Source of the DNA: Maricaulis sp947259345
GTDB lineage: Bacteria > Pseudomonadota > Alphaproteobacteria > Caulobacterales > Maricaulaceae
Length of the DNA stretch: 64,000 nucleotides
Assembly: GCA_965217205.1 (NCBI GenBank)
Contig: OZ244254.1
Location: forward strand, 1,364,001 to 1,428,000
Reading direction: 5' to 3'
The stretch's first letter is position 1. Every line of letters starts with the position of its first letter. The position numbers were made by a program, and so were the translations under genes. Positions 37,760-46,591 of this stretch are shown piece after piece. A model generated the notes under the pieces. That model saw only the letters and a list, made by a program, of their open reading frames with translations. It ran no database searches and had not been told where the DNA came from.

Positions 37760-38260
37760 TTACTCGGCGGCGTGAATGTCGCCGGCACCAAGCCGTTCCC
37801 GCGGTGCTCCAGCCGGGCGCTCGATGCGCCCCACCGCACCGGAGGCGGCACCAAAGAGCCGACGCTCCAGGACATCTTCCAGCGTGATCGAGGACAGGAA
37901 GAGATAAATGTGCCGACCCAACTCGTCCCACAGGTCATGGGTGATGCAGCGACGACCATCACTGAGACAGCCCTTGGCTTCAGAACAGCGCGTCGCGCGC
38001 AGCGGCTCGTCAACGGCCAGGATGATGTCCGAGATACGGATCTGGGTCGGCAGGCGGCTCAGCTTGTAGCCGCCGCCCGGCCCGCGCACCGACGACACGA
38101 TGTCGGCACGGCGCAGCTTTGCGAAGAGCTGTTCCAGGTAGGAAAGCGAGATGGATTGGCGCGACGCGATGTCGCTCAACGTGACCGGACCGGTTTCGGC
38201 GGCATCTGCCAGGTCGGCCATGGCCATCACGGCATAACGCCCTTTTGTGCTCAGCTTCAT
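37760..38260 (-). CDS. iscR: Rrf2-family Fe-S regulator IscR
   Basis: 166 residues. The winged-helix domain starts MKLSTKGRYAVMAMADLA, with recognition helix around SISLSYLEQLFAKLRRADIV and wing SVRGPGGGYKLSR. The three cluster cysteines Cys92, Cys98 and Cys105 (CSEAKGCLSDGRRC) indicate a [2Fe-2S] sensor of the E. coli type rather than a single-Cys RirA-like form. A very good AAGGAGG lies 8 bases before the ATG. It is the first gene of the suf operon and probably represses it when clusters are plentiful. Confidence 0.96.
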   Translation of the reverse strand: MKLSTKGRYAVMAMADLADAAETGPVTLSDIASRQSISLSYLEQLFAKLRRADIVSSVRGPGGGYKLSRLPTQIRISDIILAVDEPLRATRCSEAKGCLSDGRRCITHDLWDELGRHIYLFLSSITLEDVLERRLFGAASGAVGRIERPAGAPRERLGAGDIHAAE

Positions 38261-38358
38261 GCGTTTACCTCCTTAAACACTCGCATCCGGCAGGCCGATC
38301 ATGCTAAGACCCGCCTTTCCGGAGGGGGGCCGACCTCGATGCGAGGAATGCTGGTCCA

Positions 38359-38383
38359 ATATCCGAGTGAATTAGTCAAGAAT
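38359..38383 (-). promoter_or_regulatory. Putative IscR type 1 operator upstream of iscR
   Basis: On the minus strand, the 25 bases have halves ATTCTTGACT and ACTCGGATAT separated by AATTC. Compared with the E. coli type 1 IscR consensus as I recall it, 22 of 25 positions agree. The site contains TTGACT, which could also be a -35 element. It lies about 100 bases before the iscR start and 87 bases before the divergent hydrolase start. It was matched by eye to the E. coli motif; binding is inferred. Confidence 0.65.
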
Positions 38384-38469
38384 ATGGGCGCGCTCTTGTG
38401 CACTTGCAACGGGCGATTTGCCGCATATTCACGGGACACCGATGTTAAGACCCAAAAAGGCGAGACTGA

Positions 38470-39153
38470 ATGCCTGATGTGATCATTCCCGGCCCGGCCG
38501 GCCGGCTTGAAGGGCGCTACAGCCCGAGCGAAGACGCTACCGCACCGATTGCCCTTATCCTGCATGCCCATCCGCTGGGTGGCGGGAATATGGAAAATCC
38601 CTCGGTGGACATGATGTATGACGTGTTCCGCAAGCGGGGATTCGCAACGCTGAGATTCAATTTCCGCGGTGTTGGCCGGTCCCAGGGCAGCTATGATCAG
38701 GGCCTGGGTGAGCTCTCCGACGCGGCGACCGTTCTGGACTGGGTCCAAGGCTATAACCAAGGCGCGCGCTTTTGTTGGGTCGCCGGACACTCCTTCGGCG
38801 CCTGGGTCGGTATGCAATTGCTGATGCGCCGTCCGGAGATTGCCGGCTTCATTTCTGTCGCTCCGCCGACCAATATGTATGACTTCACTTTCCTAGCCCC
38901 CTGCCCGGCCTCAGGCATCATCGTCCATGGCTCAGCGGACAAGATCGTACCGCCCGATGATGTCGAGCGGGTAATGTCGAAAGTCCGCGTTCAAAAAGGA
39001 ATCGAGATCTCAACGGAGATCGTGCCCAACGCCAATCACCTCTTCTCCGACCATCTCGACATTCTGGAAAAGCATATCGAGACCTATCTCGATGAGCGCC
39101 TTCCACTGGTCGAGAAAGAACGCTCCGAGCGGACGATTACCGGCAAGCGCTGA
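38470..39153 (+). CDS. Alpha/beta hydrolase
   Basis: 227 residues, cytosolic. The fold is clear: LILHAHPLGGGNMEN near the oxyanion region, FRGVGRSQGSYD, the nucleophile elbow with Ser108 (AGHSFGAW), Asp157 (HGSADKIVPP) and His190 (PNANHLFSDH). It resembles the small DLH/COG2945-type hydrolases common in alphaproteobacteria, whose substrates are unknown. It is divergent from the suf operon, sharing a 209-base intergenic region that holds the IscR-like site, so it might respond to Fe-S status. A bidirectional terminator follows. Confidence 0.9.
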   Translation: MPDVIIPGPAGRLEGRYSPSEDATAPIALILHAHPLGGGNMENPSVDMMYDVFRKRGFATLRFNFRGVGRSQGSYDQGLGELSDAATVLDWVQGYNQGARFCWVAGHSFGAWVGMQLLMRRPEIAGFISVAPPTNMYDFTFLAPCPASGIIVHGSADKIVPPDDVERVMSKVRVQKGIEISTEIVPNANHLFSDHLDILEKHIETYLDERLPLVEKERSERTITGKR

Positions 39154-39180
39154 GCCGCACCGCGCTGGCAGACAGATAAA

Positions 39181-39208
39181 AACCCCGGCCTCCTGGTCGG
39201 GGTTTTTT
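39181..39208. terminator. Bidirectional Rho-independent terminator
   Basis: Stem AACCCCG-GCC paired with GGT-CGGGGTT (10 bp with one G-T pair), loop TCCT, with six T on the plus side and an A run at 39178-39182 on the other. It serves the alpha/beta hydrolase (plus) and anmK (minus), which converge here. Confidence 0.9.
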
Positions 39209-39220
39209 CTGCCGAAAATC

Positions 39221-40327
39221 TCAGTTGGGATGAACAATCCGGCCACCGCAGACCGGTTCCGCAACCCCTGTTGTCGAAGGTAACGAGGTCGGCAGCCCCG
39301 CAGCGACCCGCGCGGCAAGCCAGGCAAAGGCTTCGGCTTCCAGCAAGTCGCCGCGCCAGCCCGCAGCCTCGACCGGTTCTGCCGCAATGCCCGCGGCCTC
39401 ACCTATTGCCGCCATCAGGACCGGATTATGTCGCCCGCCGCCGCCGACAAGCAGTCGCACCGGACGGCCCAGCGCCGTAATGGCGTCTGCCACTGTTCGG
39501 GCGGTGAACGCAGTCAGGGTCGCGGCGCCGTCCTCCACAGACAGATCGAAAACCGGGTCCAGCGTGAAGTCCCAGCGGTCGAGAGATTTCGGGGGGGACA
39601 GCTTGAAGAAGGGGTGAGCCAACAGGACCTCCAGCGCGCCGGGGTCAACCTCCCCGCGCGCCGCCAGCTGGCCACCCCGATCATAGGGCTGGCCGACCCT
39701 GTGCTGGCACCAGGCATCAATCAATCCATTGGCCGGTCCGGTGTCAAAGGCCACCGGGTCGGCATCCGGTGCCAGCCAGGTCACATTCGCCACGCCGCCC
39801 AGGTTGAGAATAGCCAGCGGACAATCAAGCCCGGACTGGTGCGCCAACGCGTCATGATACAGCGTCGCCAATGGCGCGCCCTGCCCGCCCATGTCCACAT
39901 CCGCTGACCGGAAATCAAATGCAACCGCAATCCCGGTGGCCCGGGCGAGCGCCGCGCCATCGCCGATCTGAAGTGTCTGCCCGTTACGCCCTTTTTGCGG
40001 GGCCCGATGCAGAACCGTCTGACCGTGAAAGCCGATCAGATCGATGTCCGACGCGGCCAGACCGGCGGCATCCAGAACGCGCTGGACAGCGAGGCTGTGG
40101 CGCAGGGTCAGGACCCGCTCCGCCGCTTCAAAGTCCGGCAGGGCACCGTCAAATCCCCAGGCCAAGGCACGATCAACAGCATCCTGCAGTATGGCTCGGT
40201 CACTGTCGGAATACGGCTGGGTTTCGCCCGGACCGAAACGGTGGATGCCTTCGCCATCGGTTTCGATCAGGGCAGCATCAATACCGTCCAGCGATGTCCC
40301 GCTCATCAGACCGATGATCCGTTTCAT
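39221..40327 (-). CDS. anmK: Anhydro-N-acetylmuramic acid kinase
   Basis: 368 residues; phosphorylates anhydro-MurNAc released during cell-wall turnover to give MurNAc-6-phosphate. The N-terminal signature GLMSGTSLDGIDAALIE, the phosphate/ATP site stretch LNLGGVANVTWL, FDTGPANGLIDAW and the C-terminal LLVGGGGRHNPVLM are all present. It is divergent from tyrS, with 63 bases between starts. It fits with the amidase and PBP genes elsewhere in the window as part of peptidoglycan recycling. Confidence 0.95.
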   Translation of the reverse strand: MKRIIGLMSGTSLDGIDAALIETDGEGIHRFGPGETQPYSDSDRAILQDAVDRALAWGFDGALPDFEAAERVLTLRHSLAVQRVLDAAGLAASDIDLIGFHGQTVLHRAPQKGRNGQTLQIGDGAALARATGIAVAFDFRSADVDMGGQGAPLATLYHDALAHQSGLDCPLAILNLGGVANVTWLAPDADPVAFDTGPANGLIDAWCQHRVGQPYDRGGQLAARGEVDPGALEVLLAHPFFKLSPPKSLDRWDFTLDPVFDLSVEDGAATLTAFTARTVADAITALGRPVRLLVGGGGRHNPVLMAAIGEAAGIAAEPVEAAGWRGDLLEAEAFAWLAARVAAGLPTSLPSTTGVAEPVCGGRIVHPN

Positions 40328-40390
40328 GCAAGCCCCCTCTTTTCCCCGCTCGCCACTCGACCTAGAAGCGTCTTATCAGGAGAGAGCTTC

Positions 40391-41638
40391 ATGAGTGATT
40401 ACAAGTCCGATCTCGTGCGCACGCTTGTCGAGCGCGGCTACTACAATGACGCGACCAATCTGGAGGGTCTCGACAAGGCCGCCCTGGACGGCGTCGTGAC
40501 AGCCTATATCGGATTTGATGCGACAGCTTCCAGCCTGCATGTCGGATCACTGGTCCAGATCATGATGCTGCGCCGTATCCAGCAGGCGGGCCACAAGCCG
40601 ATCATCCTGATGGGCGGCGGTACGACCAAGATTGGTGACCCCTCCGGCAAGGACAAGACGCGCTCCATGCTGGACGACGCGGCGATCGCGGCCAATATCG
40701 AGGGCATCCTCAAACCTTTCCGTCCGCTGATGCAGATCGGTGACGGTCCAACCGACGCCCTGGTCGTCAACAATGACGAATGGCTGTCGGAATTTGGTTA
40801 CCTGGAATTCCTGCGCAAATTCGGGCCGCACTTCACCATCAATCGCATGATGACTTTCGACTCGGTCAAGCTGCGGCTCGAGCGCGAGCAGCCGCTCACC
40901 TTCCTCGAGTTCAACTACATGCTGCTACAGGCCGTCGATTTCCTCGAATTGAACCGGCGTTATGATTGCACGCTTCAGCTTGGCGGCGGCGATCAATGGG
41001 GCAATATCGTCAATGGCGTAGAGCTTTGCCGCCGCGTCGACCAGAAAGAGGTCTTCGGCTTCACCACGCCGCTGATCACCACGGCATCCGGCGCCAAGAT
41101 GGGCAAGACCGCCGATGGGGCTGTCTGGCTCAATGATGACCTGAAGAGCCCCTACGAGTACTGGCAATTCTGGCGCAATACCGAAGACGCCGATGTCGGG
41201 CGCTTCCTGCGCCTTTTCACCGATGTCGGGCTGGACGAGATCGCGCGTCTGGAAGCGCTTGAGGGCGCGGAGATCAATGATGCGAAGGTGCGCCTGGCCA
41301 ATGAGGCCACCACATTGCTGCATGGTGCCGAGGCGGCGCGTGCCGCCGAGCAGACGGCGCAACAGACCTTTGCTCAAGGTGGTACCGGCGCCGCCCTGCC
41401 GACCATCAGCTTTGAGGGTTTGGAGAGCGGCGAGGTCACCCTGGTGAGCCTCTTCGTGGCAGCCGAGCTTGCCGGATCGAATGGCGAGATGCGGCGGCAT
41501 ATCAAAGCCGGCGCTGCCAAGGTCAATGACAAGCCGCTCGCCGATCCCTTCGCCAAGGCCGGCACGCAAGACCTGGTCGAGGGTGCCATCAAGCTGTCGA
41601 TCGGCAAGAAACGGCACGCCCTCGCCAAGCCGACCTAA
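40391..41638 (+). CDS. tyrS: Tyrosyl-tRNA synthetase
   Basis: 415 residues; class I aminoacyl-tRNA synthetase. HIGH motif as HVGS at 50-53, KMSKS motif as KMGKT at 236-240, tyrosine-site residues in YIGFDATASSLH and LGGGDQWGNI, and a C-terminal S4 RNA-binding domain (LFVAAELAGSNGEMRRHIK...GAAKVND). CAGGAG lies 8 bases before the ATG at 40391; the longer upstream frame is antisense to anmK. The stop overlaps that of the convergent AsmA-like gene. Confidence 0.97.
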   Translation: MSDYKSDLVRTLVERGYYNDATNLEGLDKAALDGVVTAYIGFDATASSLHVGSLVQIMMLRRIQQAGHKPIILMGGGTTKIGDPSGKDKTRSMLDDAAIAANIEGILKPFRPLMQIGDGPTDALVVNNDEWLSEFGYLEFLRKFGPHFTINRMMTFDSVKLRLEREQPLTFLEFNYMLLQAVDFLELNRRYDCTLQLGGGDQWGNIVNGVELCRRVDQKEVFGFTTPLITTASGAKMGKTADGAVWLNDDLKSPYEYWQFWRNTEDADVGRFLRLFTDVGLDEIARLEALEGAEINDAKVRLANEATTLLHGAEAARAAEQTAQQTFAQGGTGAALPTISFEGLESGEVTLVSLFVAAELAGSNGEMRRHIKAGAAKVNDKPLADPFAKAGTQDLVEGAIKLSIGKKRHALAKPT

Positions 41639-44600
41639 TTGCCGTCGTCAGGCTCCGGATCTTCCGCAGGCTCGAGCGAGGTCTGTGGCGCATCAGGAGT
41701 CGATTCTGCCGGCCCCGGCGCGGGGAGCGCAGGCGCATTCTCACGCTCACGCGCCGCGCGTTCGGCGGCCGTGCCTTCAAACATCCGGCGCAACACGCCA
41801 GGTGCCAGGGCAGAGAGCGGATTGGCAAAGACGGTCAGGCTGTCGAACGGGCCCTCGACCGAATAGGTGATTCCGATCACCCCTTCCCCCGGGCGAGAAA
41901 CCAGCACCTCTCCGATCAAGGGAACGCCGGCGAACAATGAATTGATGACATAGGACGGCGCGAGATTGCCGTCGATGGCAGCCCGACTTCCGGCAAAATC
42001 AATTGTTCCCGAAGCGGTCACACCCAGGGCATTGCCCCGCGCCCGGGCATCGCCAATCGTCAACAGGCCGGCTTCCCAGGCGATATCCGCATCAACCGCA
42101 TCGAAGCTGATGCCTTCCCCATTCAAAAGCGCCCCCAGCCCCTGAAAGGAGCCCGCGGCCAGGATGCGCGCGAGGACCGGGACCTGAACAAGCGTCAGGT
42201 CACGAATTTCAACCCGAGCGGTCAGCGGGCCCTCTGTCCCTAATGGCGGCGCGCTGCCGAGCACCGAAACCAGCCCGCCATGGGCGTAACCCTCGATACC
42301 GATCAGAGCCGACAGGCGTTCCAGTGACTGGGCCTCGATGCGAAAATCCCGGGGACCGCCCGGCTCGGACGCACCGAAGGAAGCCTGAAAGGGTCCATCC
42401 ACGGCATTGCCCGAGACAGAGACAGCCCGAATGCCTGCTTCTTCGCTGCGCCAGATCAGATTGAATTGATCGAGCACGCTCGACTCCGACAGGATGAGAC
42501 GCCCGACATCGACCTGAAGCGACAGCGGCAGGGTGATCCCGCCTTCCCCACCCATCGAGGTGAGATGCGGCACGATCGAGCTGATATCCGCATACTGGCC
42601 CGTAAGCCGCATGCGCAGCGGCTCCCCGACAACATCAGCTGGCGTTATTCGACCCGCGACCTCCATCAGATTGTCGACATAGATTCGATCTGCCTCGATT
42701 TGGCGCAGCGCCCCGTTCGCGCCAATCCGTGCCGAGGCTTCAAGCGCTGCGCCGTCAGCCTCGAGTCGAATCGAGTCCAGATCGAAGCCACCGTCTTCCG
42801 TTTGGGTCAGGCTCAGCGTCGCGCGCCCGGGCGCCCCGGCTTGCTTCGACCAGACGCCGCCCGGCGCTTCGATCAGCGCATCGACGAGGTCTGCCTCGAT
42901 ATCAACCGATCGGAATTCAAGGCCATCGGAGACGGCTTCAGCAGCGATCCGGATGGCGCCGTCCAGATAGCGACGCGCCGGCATGTTGAACTGATCCAGC
43001 GTGCGCGCATTGATCGTGGTTTCCAGCCCGATCCGGGTCGATGGTTCACCATCGGGCAGGCCGAACCGCTCGCGCCAAACCACCTGAACAGGGGCATCAA
43101 AGAGGCGCGCCGTGCCGCTTGCCTCCAGACCTTCCTGGCTCGCCGAAATCACCACATCGCCCTCGCTGAGGGCGTAATCAGTACCGGGAATGTCCAGCGA
43201 CGCATTGTTGAAGCGCCCCTCGATGAAGAAGGGGATGTCCTCTGGATCAACCTCGGTAAGCATGGCGCGGCGGATTTCGAAACGCATCTCGCCCTCGCCC
43301 CCGACCAATGTCGGATCGAGCCCGTAGTCGGAGACCAGATAGAGTGGATCCTCATCAATCAAGGCGAGAATGTCGGCGGCCTCACCGCGCGCAACTCCGC
43401 CATAGCGCGCCATGGCGCCCTTGGGATTGAGGCGCGGCATATCGACGAAACCTTCGCTCAGCACGATGTCCCCGATCACACCACTGTCCAGGGTCACTTC
43501 GAAGGCATTGCCGTGCAGGACAGCCGAGCCCCGGCCCTGCGTGATCGGGGTCATGGTCGAGATGTAGCGCACATGGGCATCTTCAAAGTCGAAGCTCAGA
43601 CGCATGCGGTCATTGTCCAGCCGACCGGCCTCGATCGCTGCGGCGGGAAGGTCAAGATCAAAGCGGGCATTGTAGAAACGCCCCCCGAGAATGCCTTCAC
43701 TGACCCATTCGCGAGCGCCATCGGCGAGTTCAACCGGCCAGTAGGCAAGCACGGTTTGCGGCTGAATATCTCCGGCGATCGGGCCGGCCAGCTGCAGATT
43801 GGGCAACCAGCGCCCGTCCAGGCCCTGTTCGAGCTGCAGCCCGCCGCTCAGTTCGGCCTGGATCGTGTCGATCACGACATCAAGCCTGTCGAGCGTCAGG
43901 GCGAATTCATCGAGACGCACTTCACCGGACGCGGCCAGCAATTCCCACTCCGGGGCCCGCTCGAAAACTGGCCCCATATCGATGAACCCCTGACCGATTG
44001 CCAATTCGAACCGGGCGCGGGTCGGCAGGGCACCATCATATCCGCCGATCTCTGTCAGACGCCCCTCGACGGAGGCTGCGAAAAGATCAGACCGAACGCG
44101 GCCGCTATGCAGCGTCATCACAGCATCAACCGGGTCGAAGCTCGCATATAGATTGGCCCCGGCGAACGCATGCGTCTGGCCATCAACAAGGATCTGGCCA
44201 GCACCAATATCCAGCTGCATGGACGCAGTCCGTATTCCGCTGTCGCGCGTCGCATCGACGACCAGATTGAGATTGATTGGCGCATCCAGCGCGCGCAGGG
44301 CTGAGACCGGTCCGGAGTCAGGCAGGATTCCCGCCGGAGACAGGCCTTCAAACCGCGCCTCCAAAAGGAGACTCTCGAGATTATTGCCGGCCCGAAGGCG
44401 CAAGGAAACCGGCGCGAATCCGGACGGCGTCGCCAGCCTCCCGTCGATCTCTGCCAGAATGCGCGCATCATCGCGTTCAAAAATGACACCCGCAGAATCA
44501 ACAAACCAGGCGAGGCCGATCACGTCATCGACCACACGAACCGCAGCGTTGGATACATTGACGCGCCGTAAGCGTCCGAGCTGCGCGGGCGCATCAGGAC

Positions 44601-45108
44601 CCGACAGGATCTCAAAAAGTGAGGCGCTGTCATCACCGCCACGCTCTGGCAGGCGGGCGCTCGCCGCGACACGTTCGACCCCACCAAGCCCCGCGCCTAC
44701 CGCGCCGTCAGCCCGGCGCACGATGGACACGGATCCCCCATCAATGGTGAGCTCGACCGGTTCGATTCGACCGAAGATGAGCGCGTCTGCAGCCAGTCCG
44801 GCCTCGATTCGCGGCGCCCGGGTGACGACTTCGCCGGAGGCTTCGGCCACCGTCACATCCGTCGCCACCATGACGATTGCCCGGGTGGAAGGCTCGAAAC
44901 GGGCTTGCAGCGTCCCCAGGGCGACGACCTCACCTTCGAAGGCCGAGGCCAGCATGGCCTGGGCATCCTCGCGCAGAAAGTCGAGCTCGACCGGCCCGGA
45001 CGATAGCCGCCAGAGGACGAACCCGATCGCGAAAATGATCAGCGCCAGCAGCGCCGCGACAGCCTCGAGCAGATAGATCAATGTCCATTTGACGGATTTG
45101 CGCAGCAT
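41635..45108 (-). CDS. Large AsmA/YhdP-like envelope protein (DUF3971 and AsmA C-terminal domains)
   Basis: 1157 residues. One N-terminal transmembrane helix (about residues 10-34), then a very long beta-rich periplasmic region with many repeating strand pairs and an AsmA-like end (EGISFDAVDADIAWEAGLLTIGDARARGNALGVTASGTIDFA, in part). The pre-terminal GVPLIGEVLVSRPGEGVIGI is typical of the family, and a Pro/Glu/Ala-rich tail closes the protein. YhdP and related AsmA proteins form bridges thought to move phospholipids to the outer membrane; that role here is inferred. It converges on tyrS with overlapping stops and is divergent from bcp. Confidence 0.88.
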   Translation of the reverse strand: MLRKSVKWTLIYLLEAVAALLALIIFAIGFVLWRLSSGPVELDFLREDAQAMLASAFEGEVVALGTLQARFEPSTRAIVMVATDVTVAEASGEVVTRAPRIEAGLAADALIFGRIEPVELTIDGGSVSIVRRADGAVGAGLGGVERVAASARLPERGGDDSASLFEILSGPDAPAQLGRLRRVNVSNAAVRVVDDVIGLAWFVDSAGVIFERDDARILAEIDGRLATPSGFAPVSLRLRAGNNLESLLLEARFEGLSPAGILPDSGPVSALRALDAPINLNLVVDATRDSGIRTASMQLDIGAGQILVDGQTHAFAGANLYASFDPVDAVMTLHSGRVRSDLFAASVEGRLTEIGGYDGALPTRARFELAIGQGFIDMGPVFERAPEWELLAASGEVRLDEFALTLDRLDVVIDTIQAELSGGLQLEQGLDGRWLPNLQLAGPIAGDIQPQTVLAYWPVELADGAREWVSEGILGGRFYNARFDLDLPAAAIEAGRLDNDRMRLSFDFEDAHVRYISTMTPITQGRGSAVLHGNAFEVTLDSGVIGDIVLSEGFVDMPRLNPKGAMARYGGVARGEAADILALIDEDPLYLVSDYGLDPTLVGGEGEMRFEIRRAMLTEVDPEDIPFFIEGRFNNASLDIPGTDYALSEGDVVISASQEGLEASGTARLFDAPVQVVWRERFGLPDGEPSTRIGLETTINARTLDQFNMPARRYLDGAIRIAAEAVSDGLEFRSVDIEADLVDALIEAPGGVWSKQAGAPGRATLSLTQTEDGGFDLDSIRLEADGAALEASARIGANGALRQIEADRIYVDNLMEVAGRITPADVVGEPLRMRLTGQYADISSIVPHLTSMGGEGGITLPLSLQVDVGRLILSESSVLDQFNLIWRSEEAGIRAVSVSGNAVDGPFQASFGASEPGGPRDFRIEAQSLERLSALIGIEGYAHGGLVSVLGSAPPLGTEGPLTARVEIRDLTLVQVPVLARILAAGSFQGLGALLNGEGISFDAVDADIAWEAGLLTIGDARARGNALGVTASGTIDFAGSRAAIDGNLAPSYVINSLFAGVPLIGEVLVSRPGEGVIGITYSVEGPFDSLTVFANPLSALAPGVLRRMFEGTAAERAARERENAPALPAPGPAESTPDAPQTSLEPAEDPEPDDGN

Positions 45109-45211
45109 TCAGACCGGCCTTCCCGCAGTCCGCGCACTGGACGTGGCGGCCTGGAAACGCACATTACACGGCGAGACCGGCCTTGCAGGCGAAACCAGAC
45201 AGGGAAATGAC

Positions 45212-45682
45212 ATGAGTGAACTCAAAACCGGCGACCTTGCTCCGACTTTCACACTGCCCGCCGATGGCGGCGAGACTATCGATCTTGCCGAGCTGCGCGG
45301 CCAGATCGTTGTGCTTTACATGTACCCCAAGGACAACACACCGGGTTGCACCACCGAGGCTCTCGATTTCACCGCTGCGGCCGACGCGTTCACCGCTGCC
45401 GGGGCCGTCGTTATCGGCCTGTCCAAGGATAGCGTCAAAAAGCATGACAATTTCAAGGCCAAACATGGGTTGCAGGTGCGTCTCGCCTCCGATGAGGATG
45501 GCGAGGTCGTGGAGGCTTACGGCTCCTGGGTGCAAAAGAAGCTCTATGGCCGCGAATACATGGGCATTGACCGCTCGACCTTCCTGATCGACCGCGAGGG
45601 CCGCCTCGCCCGCATCTGGCACAAGGTGAAAGTGAAGGGCCATGTCGATGAAGTCCTCGAGGCTGTGCGCGCCCTTGGCTGA
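45212..45682 (+). CDS. bcp: Peroxiredoxin of the Bcp/PrxQ type
   Basis: 156 residues; thiol peroxidase removing hydroperoxides. The peroxidatic Cys46 lies in NTPGCTTEA. The resolving Cys usually found five residues later is Leu51, so it should work as a 1-Cys enzyme or use another thiol. FLIDREGRLARIWHKVKVKGH at the end is typical (family end, given in part). The start at 45212 follows AGGGAAATGAC; the frame is open further upstream without a ribosome site. The next gene overlaps its 3' end. Confidence 0.94.
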   Translation: MSELKTGDLAPTFTLPADGGETIDLAELRGQIVVLYMYPKDNTPGCTTEALDFTAAADAFTAAGAVVIGLSKDSVKKHDNFKAKHGLQVRLASDEDGEVVEAYGSWVQKKLYGREYMGIDRSTFLIDREGRLARIWHKVKVKGHVDEVLEAVRALG

Positions 45683-46490
45683 CACTCACGACATCACGGC
45701 CCTGGCCCGCAGCGTTCTGGCACGCGGCGACCCCGCAGCTAAAACCGGGCGGGCGCACGAGGTCGCACAGCTCTGGCGCGCCGGTCGGTGCATTGTCCCC
45801 GATAGCGCGCCTCGGCCGGACGATCAGCCTGCCCGACCGGCTCACCCGGTTCTGATTGCGCCGGGTGATGTCCCGCGGCGACGCCTGAATACGGTGCCCG
45901 GCCGGATCGCCCTCTTGCATGCCGTTGCCCATATCGAGTTCAACGCCATCGACCTGGCCTTCGACATGGTCGCCCGCTTCGCCTGCGATGAAGCACTCGC
46001 TCCGGAGGCCCGGCATGCCTTCGTCGATGACTGGATAGGAGTCGGCGACGACGAGGCCCGCCATTTCCGCCTGATCACCGACCGGCTGGCGGATATGGAT
46101 GCGCAATACGGCGACCTGCCAGCCCATAACGGGCTCTGGGACGCCGCCATGGCAACACGCGACTCGCTGCCGGCCCGGCTCGCCGTCGCGCCCCTCGTGC
46201 TCGAAGCGCGCGGGCTGGATGTGACACCCGGCATGATTGACCGGTTGGTCTCTGCCGGGGACACGGTCAGTGCCGACTGTTTACGCGTCATCTATGCGGA
46301 AGAAGTGGGACATGTAGCGGCTGGTGCCCGCTGGTTTCGACATGTCGCCGCGCGGGCCCAACGCGATCCTGTTGACTGGTTCAAAACCCTTGTACGCCAG
46401 CATTTCAGTGGCGGCTTGAAACCGCCTTTCAACGCCGAGGCGCGCCTGAAGGCGGACTTGCCACCTGAATTTTACCAAGACCTAACCTGA
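45642..46490 (+). CDS. DUF455 family ferritin-like protein
   Basis: About 282 residues from the ATG at 45642, overlapping bcp by 41 bases; later starts (ATG 45648, TTG 45675) are possible. The helical core contains carboxylate/His pairs typical of ferritin-like diiron proteins: AHIEFNAIDLAFDM, GDDEARHFRLITDRL and YAEEVGHVAAGARWF. DUF455 proteins are related to MiaE-type hydroxylases, but their function is not established. The overlap with bcp suggests cotranslation and a possible oxidative-stress link. Confidence 0.85.
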   Translation: MSMKSSRLCAPLADTHDITALARSVLARGDPAAKTGRAHEVAQLWRAGRCIVPDSAPRPDDQPARPAHPVLIAPGDVPRRRLNTVPGRIALLHAVAHIEFNAIDLAFDMVARFACDEALAPEARHAFVDDWIGVGDDEARHFRLITDRLADMDAQYGDLPAHNGLWDAAMATRDSLPARLAVAPLVLEARGLDVTPGMIDRLVSAGDTVSADCLRVIYAEEVGHVAAGARWFRHVAARAQRDPVDWFKTLVRQHFSGGLKPPFNAEARLKADLPPEFYQDLT

Positions 46491-46591
46491 TCCGGCGCAT
46501 CTCTTGCATCGGACTTGTTGATATTGGGCCCGGTTTTGTGTCACATGCTCGCCTTGGGGCCCGGGGTAATCGGAACAGAGCGGCGTACTGC

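Noticed and set aside
42466..44151. 561-residue open frame on the plus strand
   Set aside because: It lies wholly antisense to the AsmA-like gene, has no ribosome site and reads as Arg/Gln/His/Asp-rich mirror sequence of GC-rich codons.
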